From an uncultured SAR116 cluster alpha proteobacterium (lineage in GTDB: Bacteria; Pseudomonadota; Alphaproteobacteria; Puniceispirillales; Marisalimonadaceae): DNA of 64,000 bases. Numbering within the stretch: position 1 is the stretch's first letter; the number at the start of each line of letters is the position of its first letter. The position numbers and the translations under genes were made by a program. Where the stretch lies: contig CABYED010000005.1 in the NCBI GenBank assembly GCA_902517815.1, positions 1 to 64,000 of the forward strand, in the 5' to 3' direction. Positions 35,393 to 44,990 of this stretch are shown here, piece by piece. A model generated the notes under the pieces. The model had not been told where the DNA came from. It ran no database searches and saw nothing but the letters and a program-made list of their open reading frames with translations.

Positions 35393-35900
35393 ATTTCTTC
35401 TATTTTTTGTTTTTTTGATACCTGTAGGGATTTTATCAAGTTGCTCAGATTTTAGAAAAGTGGTTGGCAAAGAAGTAGTTATTCCTGACGAATTTTCTGT
35501 AGCAGTAACACCTTCTCTTATAATTCCTCCAGGTTACGAAATAGATCCAAAGACTATTAAAAACAATGACTTATATAAGACCAATGATAATTTTAATCTA
35601 AAAGAAGAGATTAATATGAATGATAAAAAAGAAGTTAATAGTTTTAGTGAAATATTTGAAACAAAAAATGTTCCAAAAGATATAAGAAATTTAGTTGACG
35701 AAGAAACACTTGGCATTTCTTTAAGTGAAAGAACAGGAATAGATATTTTATTTGGAAACATCCCTAAAACAGGTGTGTTAATTGATCCCAAAAAAGAAGC
35801 CATAAGAATTAAGAAAAATAAATTATCAAAACAGGATATCAATTCAAACCCCTCTCCTGCAGTTGATATAAACTCAGGAAAGCCTTTGCTAATAAAATAA
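35382..35900 (+). CDS. DUF3035-type lipoprotein
   Basis: About 172 residues from the ATG at 35382. It has a lipoprotein signal with lipobox LSSC (FLIPVGILSSCSDF) followed by KEVVIPDEFSVAVTPSLIIPPGYE, typical of the DUF3035 proteins found next to lspA in Alphaproteobacteria. The rest is polar and probably poorly structured. Function unknown; an outer-membrane or periplasmic location is predicted. The longer open frame starting at 35325 would lose the clean lipobox signal and is rejected. Confidence 0.8.
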   Translation: MKIKFLLFFVFLIPVGILSSCSDFRKVVGKEVVIPDEFSVAVTPSLIIPPGYEIDPKTIKNNDLYKTNDNFNLKEEINMNDKKEVNSFSEIFETKNVPKDIRNLVDEETLGISLSERTGIDILFGNIPKTGVLIDPKKEAIRIKKNKLSKQDINSNPSPAVDINSGKPLLIK

Positions 35901-35913
35901 TTAGGTAATAAAT

Positions 35914-37710
35914 ATGGAAATTAGAAGGCTTCCACAAAATCTTATTAACCAGATAGCTGCTGGTGAAGTTGTAGAAAGACCTTCATCTGCTTTAAAAGAA
36001 TTAATTGAAAATTCTTTAGATGCAAATGCGACCCAAATAGATATTATTATAGAAAATGGTGGCAAAAATTTAATTTCGGTATCAGACAATGGTATTGGAA
36101 TTCAGAAAGATCAAATTCCTCTAGCGATTGAAAGGCATGCAACATCAAAATTGCCTGACAACACTCTTAATAAGATAGAATATTTGGGTTTTAGAGGAGA
36201 AGCACTTCCTTCAATTGCTGCAGTTAGTGAATTAAATCTGCAGTCAAAATATATTGATTCAAACCAAGCTTGGTCACTAGATGTTTTTGCAGGGGATTTT
36301 AAAGAGGTTTATCCTTCATCTCTAGAAACAGGTACCAAGGTCTCCATAAAAAAACTTTTTTTTGCAACTCCAGCAAGATTGAAATTTTTAAAATCTTCTC
36401 AAGTTGAAAAAAGTTACTGTCACCAAATCATCCTAAAGATGGCTTTAGTAAATCCAATTGTTGGTTTTAGTTTTAAAGCTGATGGTCGTGAATTGTTAAG
36501 TATTAAACCTGAAAACGAATTAGATGCATTATATCTTAATAGGATAAGAAATTTAATGGGGACAAGTTTTGCTGATGAAGCAATAAAAATTGAAAATTTA
36601 AAGCAAATCACAGATACAAAATTTCTAAAAATTCAAGGTTTAATTGGTCTGCCAACATTAAACAAATCAAATTACAATCAACAACACTTATTTATAAATG
36701 GGAGATCTATACAAGATAGAAATCTTTCAGGTGCAATAAGATCAGCTTATAGAGACACACTTCCCAAGGGAAGATTCCCAGTTTTTTGTTTATTTATTGA
36801 CGTGCCAACCGATTTTATTGATGTCAATGTTCATCCTGGAAAAACTGAAGTGAGATTTCAAGATAGTGCTTTAGTTAGAAGTTTATTAGTTGGGTCAATA
36901 AGCCAAGAATTAAATTCTAATTTTTTTCAAACCTCGAATGAAATCTCTAAAAAAACAATTGAAAGATTTACTATGAATGAAAGATTAAATAATAGTAAAT
37001 TTTCTAATTTGAACAACAATGAGTACGAGAAGCAATCATTTTTCAATAATATTGATGTTCAGCCTTTTAAAAAAGCTCTTAAACAAGATGATTGTGATAA
37101 TTACACAATTCAGACTATCGAAAATGAGAGTTTTCCGTTAGGTGCTGCACTTGGGCAATTCAATAAAAATTATATTATATCTCAAAACTCTAATGGTATT
37201 GTAATAATTGATCAACATGCTGCTCATGAAAGATTAACATTAGAAAAAATGAAACTTGCACGCCAGAATAAATCAATTGACAGACAGATTCTGTTGCTTC
37301 CAGAAGTTATTAATCTTGAGCCAGTTCCACTAGAAATAATAAAAGAAAATATTGAATTGTTAGCAGATATAGGTTTTGAAATAGAACCTTTTGGTGAAGG
37401 TGCTATAGTTGTAAGAGAAATCCCAGCATTGTTAGGAGATACTGACATTAAACAAATCATTATCGATTTAGGAGATGATCTGTCAGAAACTGGACTTCCA
37501 TCATCTTATCTTGCCAAAAGTGATCTTATATTAGGTAATATAGCGTGTCACAGATCAGTAAGGTCAGGACGTAATTTAAATCAGTTAGAAATGAATCAAC
37601 TGCTAAGAGAAATGGAAAAAACACCAAATTCTGGACAATGTAATCATGGAAGACCGACCTCTATTAGCCTTTCACTTAAAGATATTGAGAGATTATTTAA
37701 TAGAACTTGA
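35914..37710 (+). CDS. mutL: DNA mismatch repair protein MutL
   Basis: A 598-residue mismatch-repair ATPase. The GHKL N-terminus has ELIENSLDANATQIDI, DNGIG and FRGEALPSIAAVS. The C-terminal part has DQHAAHERLTLE, matching the metal-binding endonuclease motif DQHA-x2-E-x4-E, and CNHGRPTS near the end, so this is a nicking-type MutL, consistent with no need for MutH. Its 3' end overlaps the end of the convergent rsmD gene by 18 bases. Confidence 0.96.
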   Translation: MEIRRLPQNLINQIAAGEVVERPSSALKELIENSLDANATQIDIIIENGGKNLISVSDNGIGIQKDQIPLAIERHATSKLPDNTLNKIEYLGFRGEALPSIAAVSELNLQSKYIDSNQAWSLDVFAGDFKEVYPSSLETGTKVSIKKLFFATPARLKFLKSSQVEKSYCHQIILKMALVNPIVGFSFKADGRELLSIKPENELDALYLNRIRNLMGTSFADEAIKIENLKQITDTKFLKIQGLIGLPTLNKSNYNQQHLFINGRSIQDRNLSGAIRSAYRDTLPKGRFPVFCLFIDVPTDFIDVNVHPGKTEVRFQDSALVRSLLVGSISQELNSNFFQTSNEISKKTIERFTMNERLNNSKFSNLNNNEYEKQSFFNNIDVQPFKKALKQDDCDNYTIQTIENESFPLGAALGQFNKNYIISQNSNGIVIIDQHAAHERLTLEKMKLARQNKSIDRQILLLPEVINLEPVPLEIIKENIELLADIGFEIEPFGEGAIVVREIPALLGDTDIKQIIIDLGDDLSETGLPSSYLAKSDLILGNIACHRSVRSGRNLNQLEMNQLLREMEKTPNSGQCNHGRPTSISLSLKDIERLFNRT

Positions 37711-38274
37711 ACTTAATAACTTTAAGATAGTTAATTTTGAATTTCCGTACATTTTTACATCTAAAATTTGATAACCATCATAATTGAATGTTTCTGTTTT
37801 ACTATTCTCAGCAAAAATATAACTATCATGATTTATTAGATTAAATTCTTTTAATTTAAATAAACATTTTTCTGTAATATTTGTATTGTATGGAGGGTCC
37901 ATTAAAACTATTTGAAAAATCTTCTTAATATTTTTTAATGCTTTTGTTGCCTCACCTTTAATAATTTTAATATTATTATCAATTTGTTCATCAAACTTTA
38001 ACTTTAATATGTTTTTATTGACTAAGTTTATAGATCTATGATCTATATCGATAAAGTAAACTGAAATTGCTCCTCTCGATAAGGCCTCAATTCCTAATGA
38101 TCCACTTCCGCTACAAATGTCAAGAACATTACAACTTTCAATATTTATCATATATTTATTTGAAGTAATAATTGAAAAAATAGATTCTTTTAATCTATCA
38201 GACGTTGGCCTAATTTTAGAACCATCTGGCGATATAAGTTTTAAACCTTTGTATTTGCCACCTATTATTCTCAT
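37693..38274 (-). CDS. rsmD: 16S rRNA (guanine-966-N2)-methyltransferase
   Basis: A 193-residue SAM-dependent methyltransferase. It starts RIIGGKYKGLKL, typical of RsmD, with RPTSDRLKESIF, the SAM loop VLDICSGSGSLGIEALSRGA and the catalytic MDPPYNT. It modifies 16S rRNA in the small subunit. It follows rluB on the same strand by 22 bases and overlaps mutL tail to tail. Confidence 0.94.
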   Translation of the reverse strand: MRIIGGKYKGLKLISPDGSKIRPTSDRLKESIFSIITSNKYMINIESCNVLDICSGSGSLGIEALSRGAISVYFIDIDHRSINLVNKNILKLKFDEQIDNNIKIIKGEATKALKNIKKIFQIVLMDPPYNTNITEKCLFKLKEFNLINHDSYIFAENSKTETFNYDGYQILDVKMYGNSKLTILKLLSSSSIK

Positions 38275-38296
38275 AATATAATGTTAATTTATAAAA

Positions 38297-39067
38297 TTAT
38301 TTTCTATTTTTGTTAATTATTTTCGAAAATCCTAATTGATCATTAAGGATTTTGTTTTTAACTTCTTCTATCTCCCCAGAAGCCAGATTTTTAATTTGAA
38401 AAGGTCCAAAGGATACTCTAATTAGACGATTAACATTATATCCAAGATAATTCATTACTCTTCTAACTTCTCTATTTTTCCCTTCTCTTATACCCAAAGT
38501 AAGCCAGGCATTACTACCTCGTTGCTTGTCTAATTTAGCATCTATTTTACCATATCTAATTCCATCTATCGTGATACCATTTTTTAGTAATTCAAGATCT
38601 TTTTTTATCACATAACCATGGACTCTAACTCTATATTTTCGAAGCCAGCCAGTCGATGGTAATTCAAGTTTTCTTGCTAAATCACCGTCATTAGTAAGCA
38701 ATAATAAACCTTCTGAGTCCATATCTAAACGACCAATAGAAATAAACCTAGTATCTAATTTTTCCTTTAAATGATCAAAAATTGTAGGTCTGCCTTCTGG
38801 ATCATTGTTTGTTACTAAATATCCTCTTTGTTTATTGTAAAGCCACAATTTAGTTGCAATCTTTGTTGGTAAAGGCTGATTATTTACCTCGATTTGATCA
38901 GTTGAAGTGACATTTACACCACATTCTAATAATATTTTATTATTAACTTTTACATTACCGCTTATAATTAAACGTTCAGCTTCTCTTCTAGAACATAAAC
39001 CTGATCTAGCTATGACCTTTGCTATTCTATTGGTCTTTGTGTTAGATGATTCAATTTCTGGTTTCAT
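38297..39067 (-). CDS. rluB: RluB/RsuA-type rRNA pseudouridine synthase
   Basis: A 256-residue protein: an N-terminal S4 RNA-binding domain (IARSGLCSRREAERLIISGNVKVN), then the catalytic domain with the aspartate in IGRLDMDSEGLLLLTNDG and GKNREVRRVMNYLGYNVNRLIRVSFG near the end. Length and the GPFQIKNLASGEIEEV tail fit the RluB group better than RsuA. It forms a two-gene unit with rsmD, both acting on rRNA. Confidence 0.9.
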   Translation of the reverse strand: MKPEIESSNTKTNRIAKVIARSGLCSRREAERLIISGNVKVNNKILLECGVNVTSTDQIEVNNQPLPTKIATKLWLYNKQRGYLVTNNDPEGRPTIFDHLKEKLDTRFISIGRLDMDSEGLLLLTNDGDLARKLELPSTGWLRKYRVRVHGYVIKKDLELLKNGITIDGIRYGKIDAKLDKQRGSNAWLTLGIREGKNREVRRVMNYLGYNVNRLIRVSFGPFQIKNLASGEIEEVKNKILNDQLGFSKIINKNRK

Positions 39068-39173
39068 GTTTCAGATAGTTTTGGAATATATTTTTTTGTG
39101 AATTATTTTCATATTTCTGTATTATAGGTTTTAATTAGTATTAGCAACATTACTAATAACAAGGGCAAAGAAT

Positions 39174-39626
39174 TTGGTTTATCAAATTGATTATATGGAA
39201 TTAGCAATAAATGAAGCTATTAAAGCAAAAAATAAACAAGAAGTTCCTGTTGGTGCAATTATAGTAGATAAAAAAGGTAAAGTTATAGCTAAGGCACATA
39301 ACTTAGTAGAAACTAGAAATGATGCGACAAGCCACGCAGAAAAGCTAGTGATAGAAAAAGCTCTTAAAATTACAGGAAACAGATATTTAAATAATTATGA
39401 TATTTGGGTTACTTTAGAACCTTGCATAATGTGTGCAAGTATTATTGAGAAAACAAGAATAAGACGTTTATATTATGGTGCAGAAGATAAAAAAGGTGGG
39501 GCTATTGATAATGGAGTTAGAATGTTCTCAAATTACACATCTAAAGCCAAATTAGAAGTCTACTCAGGATTTTCTGCAAATAAGTCCCAAAAATTAATAA
39601 AAGAATTTTTTAAAGAAATAAGATAA
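39174..39626 (+). CDS. tadA: tRNA-specific adenosine deaminase
   Basis: A 150-residue zinc deaminase converting A34 to inosine in tRNA-Arg. Zinc ligands are H54 (SHAEK, with catalytic E56) and C84/C87 (LEPCIMCASII). The TTG start at 39174 has an AAGG site nine bases upstream; ATG 39195 is a possible alternative. It is divergent from rluB and convergent with purD (two bases between stops). Confidence 0.93.
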   Translation: MVYQIDYMELAINEAIKAKNKQEVPVGAIIVDKKGKVIAKAHNLVETRNDATSHAEKLVIEKALKITGNRYLNNYDIWVTLEPCIMCASIIEKTRIRRLYYGAEDKKGGAIDNGVRMFSNYTSKAKLEVYSGFSANKSQKLIKEFFKEIR

Positions 39627-39628
39627 TT

Positions 39629-40891
39629 TTAAAGTTTACCAATATCTTTCCTATAAAAACCTTTTTCCCAATTTATAGCTTCTACAACATCATATGCTTT
39701 TTTCCTGCAATCTTGTATATTGTCTCCAATAGATGTTATTGATAAAACTCTTCCACCATTTGAAATAAGATTTTCGTTTTTATCTTTGGAAGTTCCTGAA
39801 TGGAACACAGATATTTCATTTCTGTCATTAAAATTTTTAAGCGATGGTAATAAAACTCCTTTTTCAAATTCACCAGGATATCCCTTACTTGCTATTACAA
39901 CAGTAATTGCATTTTGCGGAATTAAATCAATAGTCATATTCTTAAGATTTTTCTTAATTGTTTTTTGAACAATACTTACCAAATCTGTATTTAAACGTGG
40001 GAGCACAACTTGTGTCTCAGGATCTCCAAATCTGCAATTAAATTCAATTACCTTGGGGCCCTTTTCTGTAATCATTACTCCAGCATATAAAATCCCCTCA
40101 TAAGGATGTCCCTCTAGTTTCATACCATTAATTGTAGGTGAAATAATATTATTAAATATTTCTTTATTTAAATTTTGATTTAATGCAGGAGCAGGAGAAA
40201 TAGCTCCCATGCCACCAGTATTTGGTCCCTCATCATTATCATAGGCCCTTTTGTGATCTTGAGCCGTTCCAATTAAAACCGCATTATGCCCATCTGAAAC
40301 TGCAAAAACACTTGCTTCAATACCATTTATTCTTTCTTCTATTAAAATCGAATTTCCTGCATCACCAAACTTATTTTTTTCTAACATTTCTCTTGATGCG
40401 ATTATTGCTTGATCCACTGTGTCACAAACAACAACGCCTTTTCCAGCGGCAAGGCCATCAGCTTTTACAACGCAATATCCTTTTAAAAGATCAATTTGCT
40501 TTTTTGCAGTATCTACATTGGTACAATATTTAAATTCTGGTTGTGGAATATTATGTCTTTTACAAAAATTTCTAGAAAAGGTTTTTGAACCCTCTAATTG
40601 AGCTGCTTTTTTTGAAGGCCCAAAAGCACTTATTCCTAATTTTGATAATTCATCTTTTAAACCCAGGACCAACGGTATTTCGGGGCCTATAAAAACGATA
40701 TCTGCCTTAATATCTTGTGCTAACTTGCATTGCCCAGGTATATCGTCAGCGGCTATTGGATAGCATTCAGCAAATATTTCAATCCCAGGATTTCCTGGAG
40801 CAACAATTAATCTTTTTGTTAAAGGTGACTTTGATAAAGTTGCAGCAATAGCATGTTCTCTACCACCTCCACCTACTACTAAAATATTCAT
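39629..40891 (-). CDS. purD: Phosphoribosylamine-glycine ligase
   Basis: An ATP-grasp enzyme of purine synthesis, 420 residues from the ATG at 40891. That start gives the canonical N-terminus MNILVVGGGGREHAIA and has a GGAG site; the frame extends 15 codons further but without support. Motifs include VIVEERINGIEASVF-type text, DHKRAYDNDEGPNTGGMGAISPAP and EFNCRFGDPETQVVLPRL. It is divergent from xseA. Confidence 0.95.
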   Translation of the reverse strand: MNILVVGGGGREHAIAATLSKSPLTKRLIVAPGNPGIEIFAECYPIAADDIPGQCKLAQDIKADIVFIGPEIPLVLGLKDELSKLGISAFGPSKKAAQLEGSKTFSRNFCKRHNIPQPEFKYCTNVDTAKKQIDLLKGYCVVKADGLAAGKGVVVCDTVDQAIIASREMLEKNKFGDAGNSILIEERINGIEASVFAVSDGHNAVLIGTAQDHKRAYDNDEGPNTGGMGAISPAPALNQNLNKEIFNNIISPTINGMKLEGHPYEGILYAGVMITEKGPKVIEFNCRFGDPETQVVLPRLNTDLVSIVQKTIKKNLKNMTIDLIPQNAITVVIASKGYPGEFEKGVLLPSLKNFNDRNEISVFHSGTSKDKNENLISNGGRVLSITSIGDNIQDCRKKAYDVVEAINWEKGFYRKDIGKL

Positions 40892-40976
40892 GAATATATT
40901 ACTCCAAAAGACTTTAGATTTTCTGAAATATGCCATACTATTTATTCATGATAAATAAAAATCTTAGTGAAATCTT

Positions 40977-42314
40977 ATGAATACTAATACAAATAATCCT
41001 GTGTATTCTGTAAGCGAATTTTCACACGTAATCAAAAAATTAGTTGAAACAAATTTTAGTTATGTTCGTATTAGGGGAGAAATTTCGCGCCCTTCATTTC
41101 CAGGTTCAGGACATGTTTATTTCACTCTAAAAGATACAGACGGTACAATTGCTGCAATCATTTGGAAATATACTTTACCAAGGTTATCAATAAAACCAGA
41201 AGAGGGTATGGAGGTGATTTGTACTGGGAAAGTAACTACTTTTGCAGGGCAATCTAAATATCAAATTATTGTTGAAAGTATGGAAGTGGCAGGAGAGGGT
41301 GCGCTTCTAAAAATGCTCGAGGATAGAAGAAAAAAACTTCTTAAAGAAGGATTGTTTAATGATGAGTTTAAAAAGCCAATACCCTATCTTCCTAAAATTA
41401 TAGGTGTTATTACTAGTCCTTCAGGCGCCGTAATAAAAGATATTCTTCATAGATTATCAGATCGTTTTCCTTCTCATGTTTATTTGTGGCCAGTAGCTGT
41501 CCAAGGCGAAGTGTCTGCAAAGCAGATTTCAAATGCAATTGATAAATTTAATCAATTGACAAATGAAACAAGTATAAAAAAACCCGACTTGCTTATAGTT
41601 GCAAGAGGTGGTGGTAGCTTGGAAGATTTATGGTCATTTAATGAAGAGATTGTTGTAAGATCAGTATTTAAAAGTTCTATACCGGTAATATCAGCTGTAG
41701 GTCACGAAACTGATACAACATTGATTGATTTTGTATCTGACTTGAGAGCTCCAACTCCAACAGCAGCTGCAGAAAAGGCAGTTCCAGTAAGAGATGAATT
41801 AATATCAAGAATTGACGAATTAAATTTAAGGATCAAGTCATCTTTCAATAATAAGTTATATAGTAATAAAGAACGTATTAATTACCTTATTAAGTTGTTA
41901 GGTAAGCCAGATCAAATTTTTGAGAACAAAACTCAAAAGTTAGATTTTATATACAAAGATTTTGAAAATTTATTTAAAGATATTTTTGTAGAGAAAAAAA
42001 ATAAAATTACTCAATATGCACAATGTTTATTTCCCCCCAAAATTTTGATAAGTAATCTATTTTCAAAACAACAACTTCTTGATACCAAATTTAAAAATTA
42101 TCTCAAAAACATAATCAATAGTAAAGAAACAAAATTAAATTCTTTAGAGCAGTTACTTGAGAATTCAAGCTTTAATAGAGTTCTTGAAAGAGGGTTTTCT
42201 CTTGTGATGAACAATAAAGGTAAACCAATAAAACTTAGCAGTGAGGCACCAAAAAACGCTAATGTAAAAATCAAGTTTTCAGATAAAATTAGAACAGCGC
42301 AATTAGATAAATAA
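40977..42314 (+). CDS. xseA: Exodeoxyribonuclease VII large subunit
   Basis: A 445-residue subunit of exonuclease VII. It has the N-terminal OB-fold region (YSVSEFSHVIKKLVE, FSYVRIRGEISRP, HVYFTLKD), then the catalytic part with GVITSPSGAVIKDILHRL, VARGGGSLEDLWSFNEE and SAVGHETDTTLIDFVSDLRAPTPTAAAE, followed by a long helical region and a GFSLV tail. The small subunit xseB is not in the window. Confidence 0.95.
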   Translation: MNTNTNNPVYSVSEFSHVIKKLVETNFSYVRIRGEISRPSFPGSGHVYFTLKDTDGTIAAIIWKYTLPRLSIKPEEGMEVICTGKVTTFAGQSKYQIIVESMEVAGEGALLKMLEDRRKKLLKEGLFNDEFKKPIPYLPKIIGVITSPSGAVIKDILHRLSDRFPSHVYLWPVAVQGEVSAKQISNAIDKFNQLTNETSIKKPDLLIVARGGGSLEDLWSFNEEIVVRSVFKSSIPVISAVGHETDTTLIDFVSDLRAPTPTAAAEKAVPVRDELISRIDELNLRIKSSFNNKLYSNKERINYLIKLLGKPDQIFENKTQKLDFIYKDFENLFKDIFVEKKNKITQYAQCLFPPKILISNLFSKQQLLDTKFKNYLKNIINSKETKLNSLEQLLENSSFNRVLERGFSLVMNNKGKPIKLSSEAPKNANVKIKFSDKIRTAQLDK

Positions 42315-42665
42315 GTTTTTTGTTTACTTAAACTAGGTGCAATCGTAGTGAACCATTTATGTTAAACAGTCAACCTAGATATTTGATAAGAAACGTATTT
42401 TTTAATATATGCTTGCAGGGATGACCAAATGGTAACTATTATAAAATTTTAATTTAATCAAAGCCAAATTTATATGAATTTAAATTAAAAATATAAAATA
42501 TTTAATATAAAAATTTAATATGGTAAATTTTACTATGAGAAAAGAATTAAAGCTATTTCTGTTTGTGGCAATTTTTTTATTTTGTTAAAAGGTTATATTT
42601 TTTTTATATATCTCGTTCAATATTAACTAACCCTAATATGGAATACAATTTTATAGTTAAATGAT
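42315..42665. other. AT-rich gap with a very short signal-like ORF
   Basis: This 350-bp interval is mostly A+T. It holds a 17-codon frame at 42535-42588 encoding MRKELKLFLFVAIFLFC, which looks like a bare signal peptide or lipoprotein leader; it has no clear ribosome site and I do not call it a gene. CTAGGT and ACCTAG about 40 bases apart (near 42334 and 42376) could pair, but no known RNA family is recognised. Confidence 0.3.
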
Positions 42666-42866
42666 ATGACAAAAAAAATAACAAATAATTTTGACCAATG
42701 GTGGAATGATGGAGAAAATAAATTTAAAAAATTAATTTATCTTTTTACAAGTTGGTGGGATGATGGAAATAATAAATTATTTAAAGCAATCTTCATATCT
42801 TTAGCTTTTCATATAATTTTTGCTATTTTTTGGTTTCTTTTTAAGGGATTGAACTATATATTCTAA
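42666..42866 (+). CDS. Small single-span membrane protein, unknown
   Basis: A 66-residue ORF. The N-terminal half has a repeated short motif, FDQWWNDGENKFKKLIY and FTSWWDDGNNKLFKAIF, in which WW-D/N-DG-N-K-x-x-K recurs, and the C-terminal half is one hydrophobic segment. The internal repeat and the membrane segment argue for a real product. No family is recognised. It lies between xseA and lpxL. Confidence 0.5.
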   Translation: MTKKITNNFDQWWNDGENKFKKLIYLFTSWWDDGNNKLFKAIFISLAFHIIFAIFWFLFKGLNYIF

Positions 42867-42883
42867 TAATAATAGGAAAAGAA

Positions 42884-42997
42884 TTGAAAAAAGACGGTAA
42901 ACCACATTCTTATATTTTTAAATGGTATCTTTGCGCATACATAATCATAGCGGTTACAGTAATTTACTTAGAATATGATAATTGGTTTGGTATGTGA
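42884..42997 (+). CDS. Very small membrane protein, unknown
   Basis: A 37-codon frame with TTG start at 42884 behind an AGGAAA site, 17 bases after the preceding small gene. It encodes a basic N-terminus, one hydrophobic segment (WYLCAYIIIAVTVIYL) and a short acidic, aromatic tail. The spacing suggests co-expression with the upstream small ORF. Its small size and alternative start make it tentative. Confidence 0.35.
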   Translation: MKKDGKPHSYIFKWYLCAYIIIAVTVIYLEYDNWFGM

Positions 42998-43105
42998 TTC
43001 ATAATTTTTCATTTAGATAACACCCCATCTGTTTTGTAGATTAAATATAAATATCTAGCCATACTCCGTGCACAGTGTTTAACTAATAGTGAACATAACC
43101 TAACT

Positions 43106-43993
43106 CTATTTGCCCCACCGTCTGTGTGCCCAAAGCCATTGTTCTGGTCTATCTATAATCCATTCCTCAATCCTTTTAGAAATTAATCTAGTAATTTCAT
43201 ATGTGGCTTTATCTTTATCTAAATTTTTTGGAAATTTAAGTTTATCCTCAACACTTAATTTAAACTTTATACCCTTAAAACGTTCCACTCTAACCATATA
43301 AATTGGAACATTCCATTTTAAAGCCATAACTGCAGCGGCCTGAGGTGTAGGTGTTTCAATTCCAAAAAAAGGAACCATAATTCCTTCTCTCAAAAGTTGA
43401 TCTCCTGTTAGTCCAACAACTTCACCATTTTTAATTTTACTAGTCATGCCTATTGCTGCAAGACGACCTTTTCTGTAAAAGTCAGCATTAGCATCTTTAT
43501 TCCTGTAAATTTGTATTTTATTTAATATCCAATTATTTATAGGTCTAAAAACATAGCCAGCTCGTCTTCCGGCAAGATCTCCAACTCTTAAAAGGAACTC
43601 CCAATTAGCCATATGTGCTCCTACAAGAATGGCAGGACCTTTTTTAATTTTTTCTAAACCTTCAGTTTCTAAATTACCTGATCTAATCAAATTATTGATA
43701 TGTGGCATTTCACCAACAGTCTGTCCAAGCATGAACCAATGTTTTGATGTAAGTTTATTTATCTCTTTTAAAGACTTTGCAGGAAAAACAATTTTTAAAT
43801 GTTTTTTTACTCGTTTGTTATAAGAAGTAAGTGGGGCTACTAAATACATTAATGCTCCACACAAGTAAGATGAAAATTTATACGGTAAAATCTTAAGTAT
43901 TATGAATAATGGAATAGTTATACTTGCCATTATTGGATCATGTATGTATCTATCAAATTGCTTTTTAATTCTAAAACTTAATGGATCAGGCAT
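43106..43993 (-). CDS. lpxL: Lipid A lauroyl acyltransferase (LpxL/HtrB family)
   Basis: A 295-residue inner-membrane acyltransferase. It has an N-terminal membrane anchor, the catalytic H-x4-E site in GAHMANWEFLL, then YRKGRLAAIGM, GLTGDQ and the C-terminal WLWAHRRWG, all typical of LpxL/LpxM. It adds a secondary acyl chain to Kdo2-lipid IV-A. Its start overlaps the end of lpxK by 8 bases, in one minus-strand lipid A unit. Confidence 0.9.
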   Translation of the reverse strand: MPDPLSFRIKKQFDRYIHDPIMASITIPLFIILKILPYKFSSYLCGALMYLVAPLTSYNKRVKKHLKIVFPAKSLKEINKLTSKHWFMLGQTVGEMPHINNLIRSGNLETEGLEKIKKGPAILVGAHMANWEFLLRVGDLAGRRAGYVFRPINNWILNKIQIYRNKDANADFYRKGRLAAIGMTSKIKNGEVVGLTGDQLLREGIMVPFFGIETPTPQAAAVMALKWNVPIYMVRVERFKGIKFKLSVEDKLKFPKNLDKDKATYEITRLISKRIEEWIIDRPEQWLWAHRRWGK

Positions 43994-44990
43994 TTAGTTT
44001 TTCCTGAAAAAATATTTCAAGATTCAATTTATCTTTCACGCTTAATTCCAATTCAATTGGTAAAAAATGTATATGGTTCTTATTTTCTGAAATTTTAACA
44101 TAATCCTTTTCAGTTGTAATAAGTTTTAAGTTTCGATTATTTGCATCAAAAATTAAATTGTTAACATCGTCTTTTTTATAAGCATAGTGATCAGGAAATA
44201 TTTTTGTAGATGATATTTCATATCCGTTCTTCTTAAGTGTTTCAAAAAACTTATTAGGATTAGCTAGGCCACAAAAAGCTAGTAATCTTTCTTTTTTTAT
44301 TTTTATTGGAATAGCTATCTTAACATTTGATTTAATAACTGGGATGTTAAAAGACTTAAATAAGTTTTTTTCGTTACTGTCGCTCTCTCCTGTTAATATT
44401 ATTTTGTCAATATCATTTAGACCACGTTCTATAGACTGTCTTAATGGTCCTGCAGGTAAACAATACCCATTGCCAAGCTTTAATTGTTTATCTACTAATA
44501 AAAATTTTATATCTTGTTTTAATTGATAATTTTGTAAACCATCATCCATTATAATAACATTAAATTTATCTTTGTGTTTTTCTATGAATTTAGCTCCTAA
44601 GTATCTGTTTCTAGAAACGATTGTGGTTCCAACTTTGCTTAATAATATTGGTTCATCCCCAACATCTTGAAAATGATGTGAATTATTAACTTCTAATGGT
44701 CCTTTCTTAAAACCACCATAACCTCTGGTTAAAAACACTGGATTATAACCTAAATTTTTTAAAAGCTTGTAAGTATAAATCGAAAATGGAGTTTTGCCTG
44801 TTCCTCCAACAGTAAGATTCCCTATGCAAACTACCTTTAATTTAGATTTATAGGTTTTTGAAAAGTAACTTTTAAACTCATCAATTAAAACCCACAAAAT
44901 AGAAAATGGATAGAGAAGTATAATTTGTAATTTTGATATACTGTTTCTTTTATACCAAAATTCAGGAGTTCTAAAAATTTTAAGCAACAT
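43986..44990 (-). CDS. lpxK: Tetraacyldisaccharide 4'-kinase
   Basis: A 334-residue membrane-associated kinase of lipid A synthesis. The N-terminal membrane helix is followed by the P-loop NLTVGGTGKTPFSI, then FLTRGYGG, VGDEPILLSK, VIMDDGLQNYQL and CGLANPNKFFETL, all LpxK hallmarks. It phosphorylates the 4' position. It overlaps waaA upstream by 11 bases and lpxL downstream. Confidence 0.95.
   Translation of the reverse strand: MLLKIFRTPEFWYKRNSISKLQIILLYPFSILWVLIDEFKSYFSKTYKSKLKVVCIGNLTVGGTGKTPFSIYTYKLLKNLGYNPVFLTRGYGGFKKGPLEVNNSHHFQDVGDEPILLSKVGTTIVSRNRYLGAKFIEKHKDKFNVIIMDDGLQNYQLKQDIKFLLVDKQLKLGNGYCLPAGPLRQSIERGLNDIDKIILTGESDSNEKNLFKSFNIPVIKSNVKIAIPIKIKKERLLAFCGLANPNKFFETLKKNGYEISSTKIFPDHYAYKKDDVNNLIFDANNRNLKLITTEKDYVKISENKNHIHFLPIELELSVKDKLNLEIFFQEKLNA

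Noticed and set aside
42316-42400. A structured RNA or riboswitch after xseA
   Set aside because: Only one possible long-range pairing (CTAGGT/ACCTAG) was found, with no match to a known RNA class and no suitably placed regulated gene.
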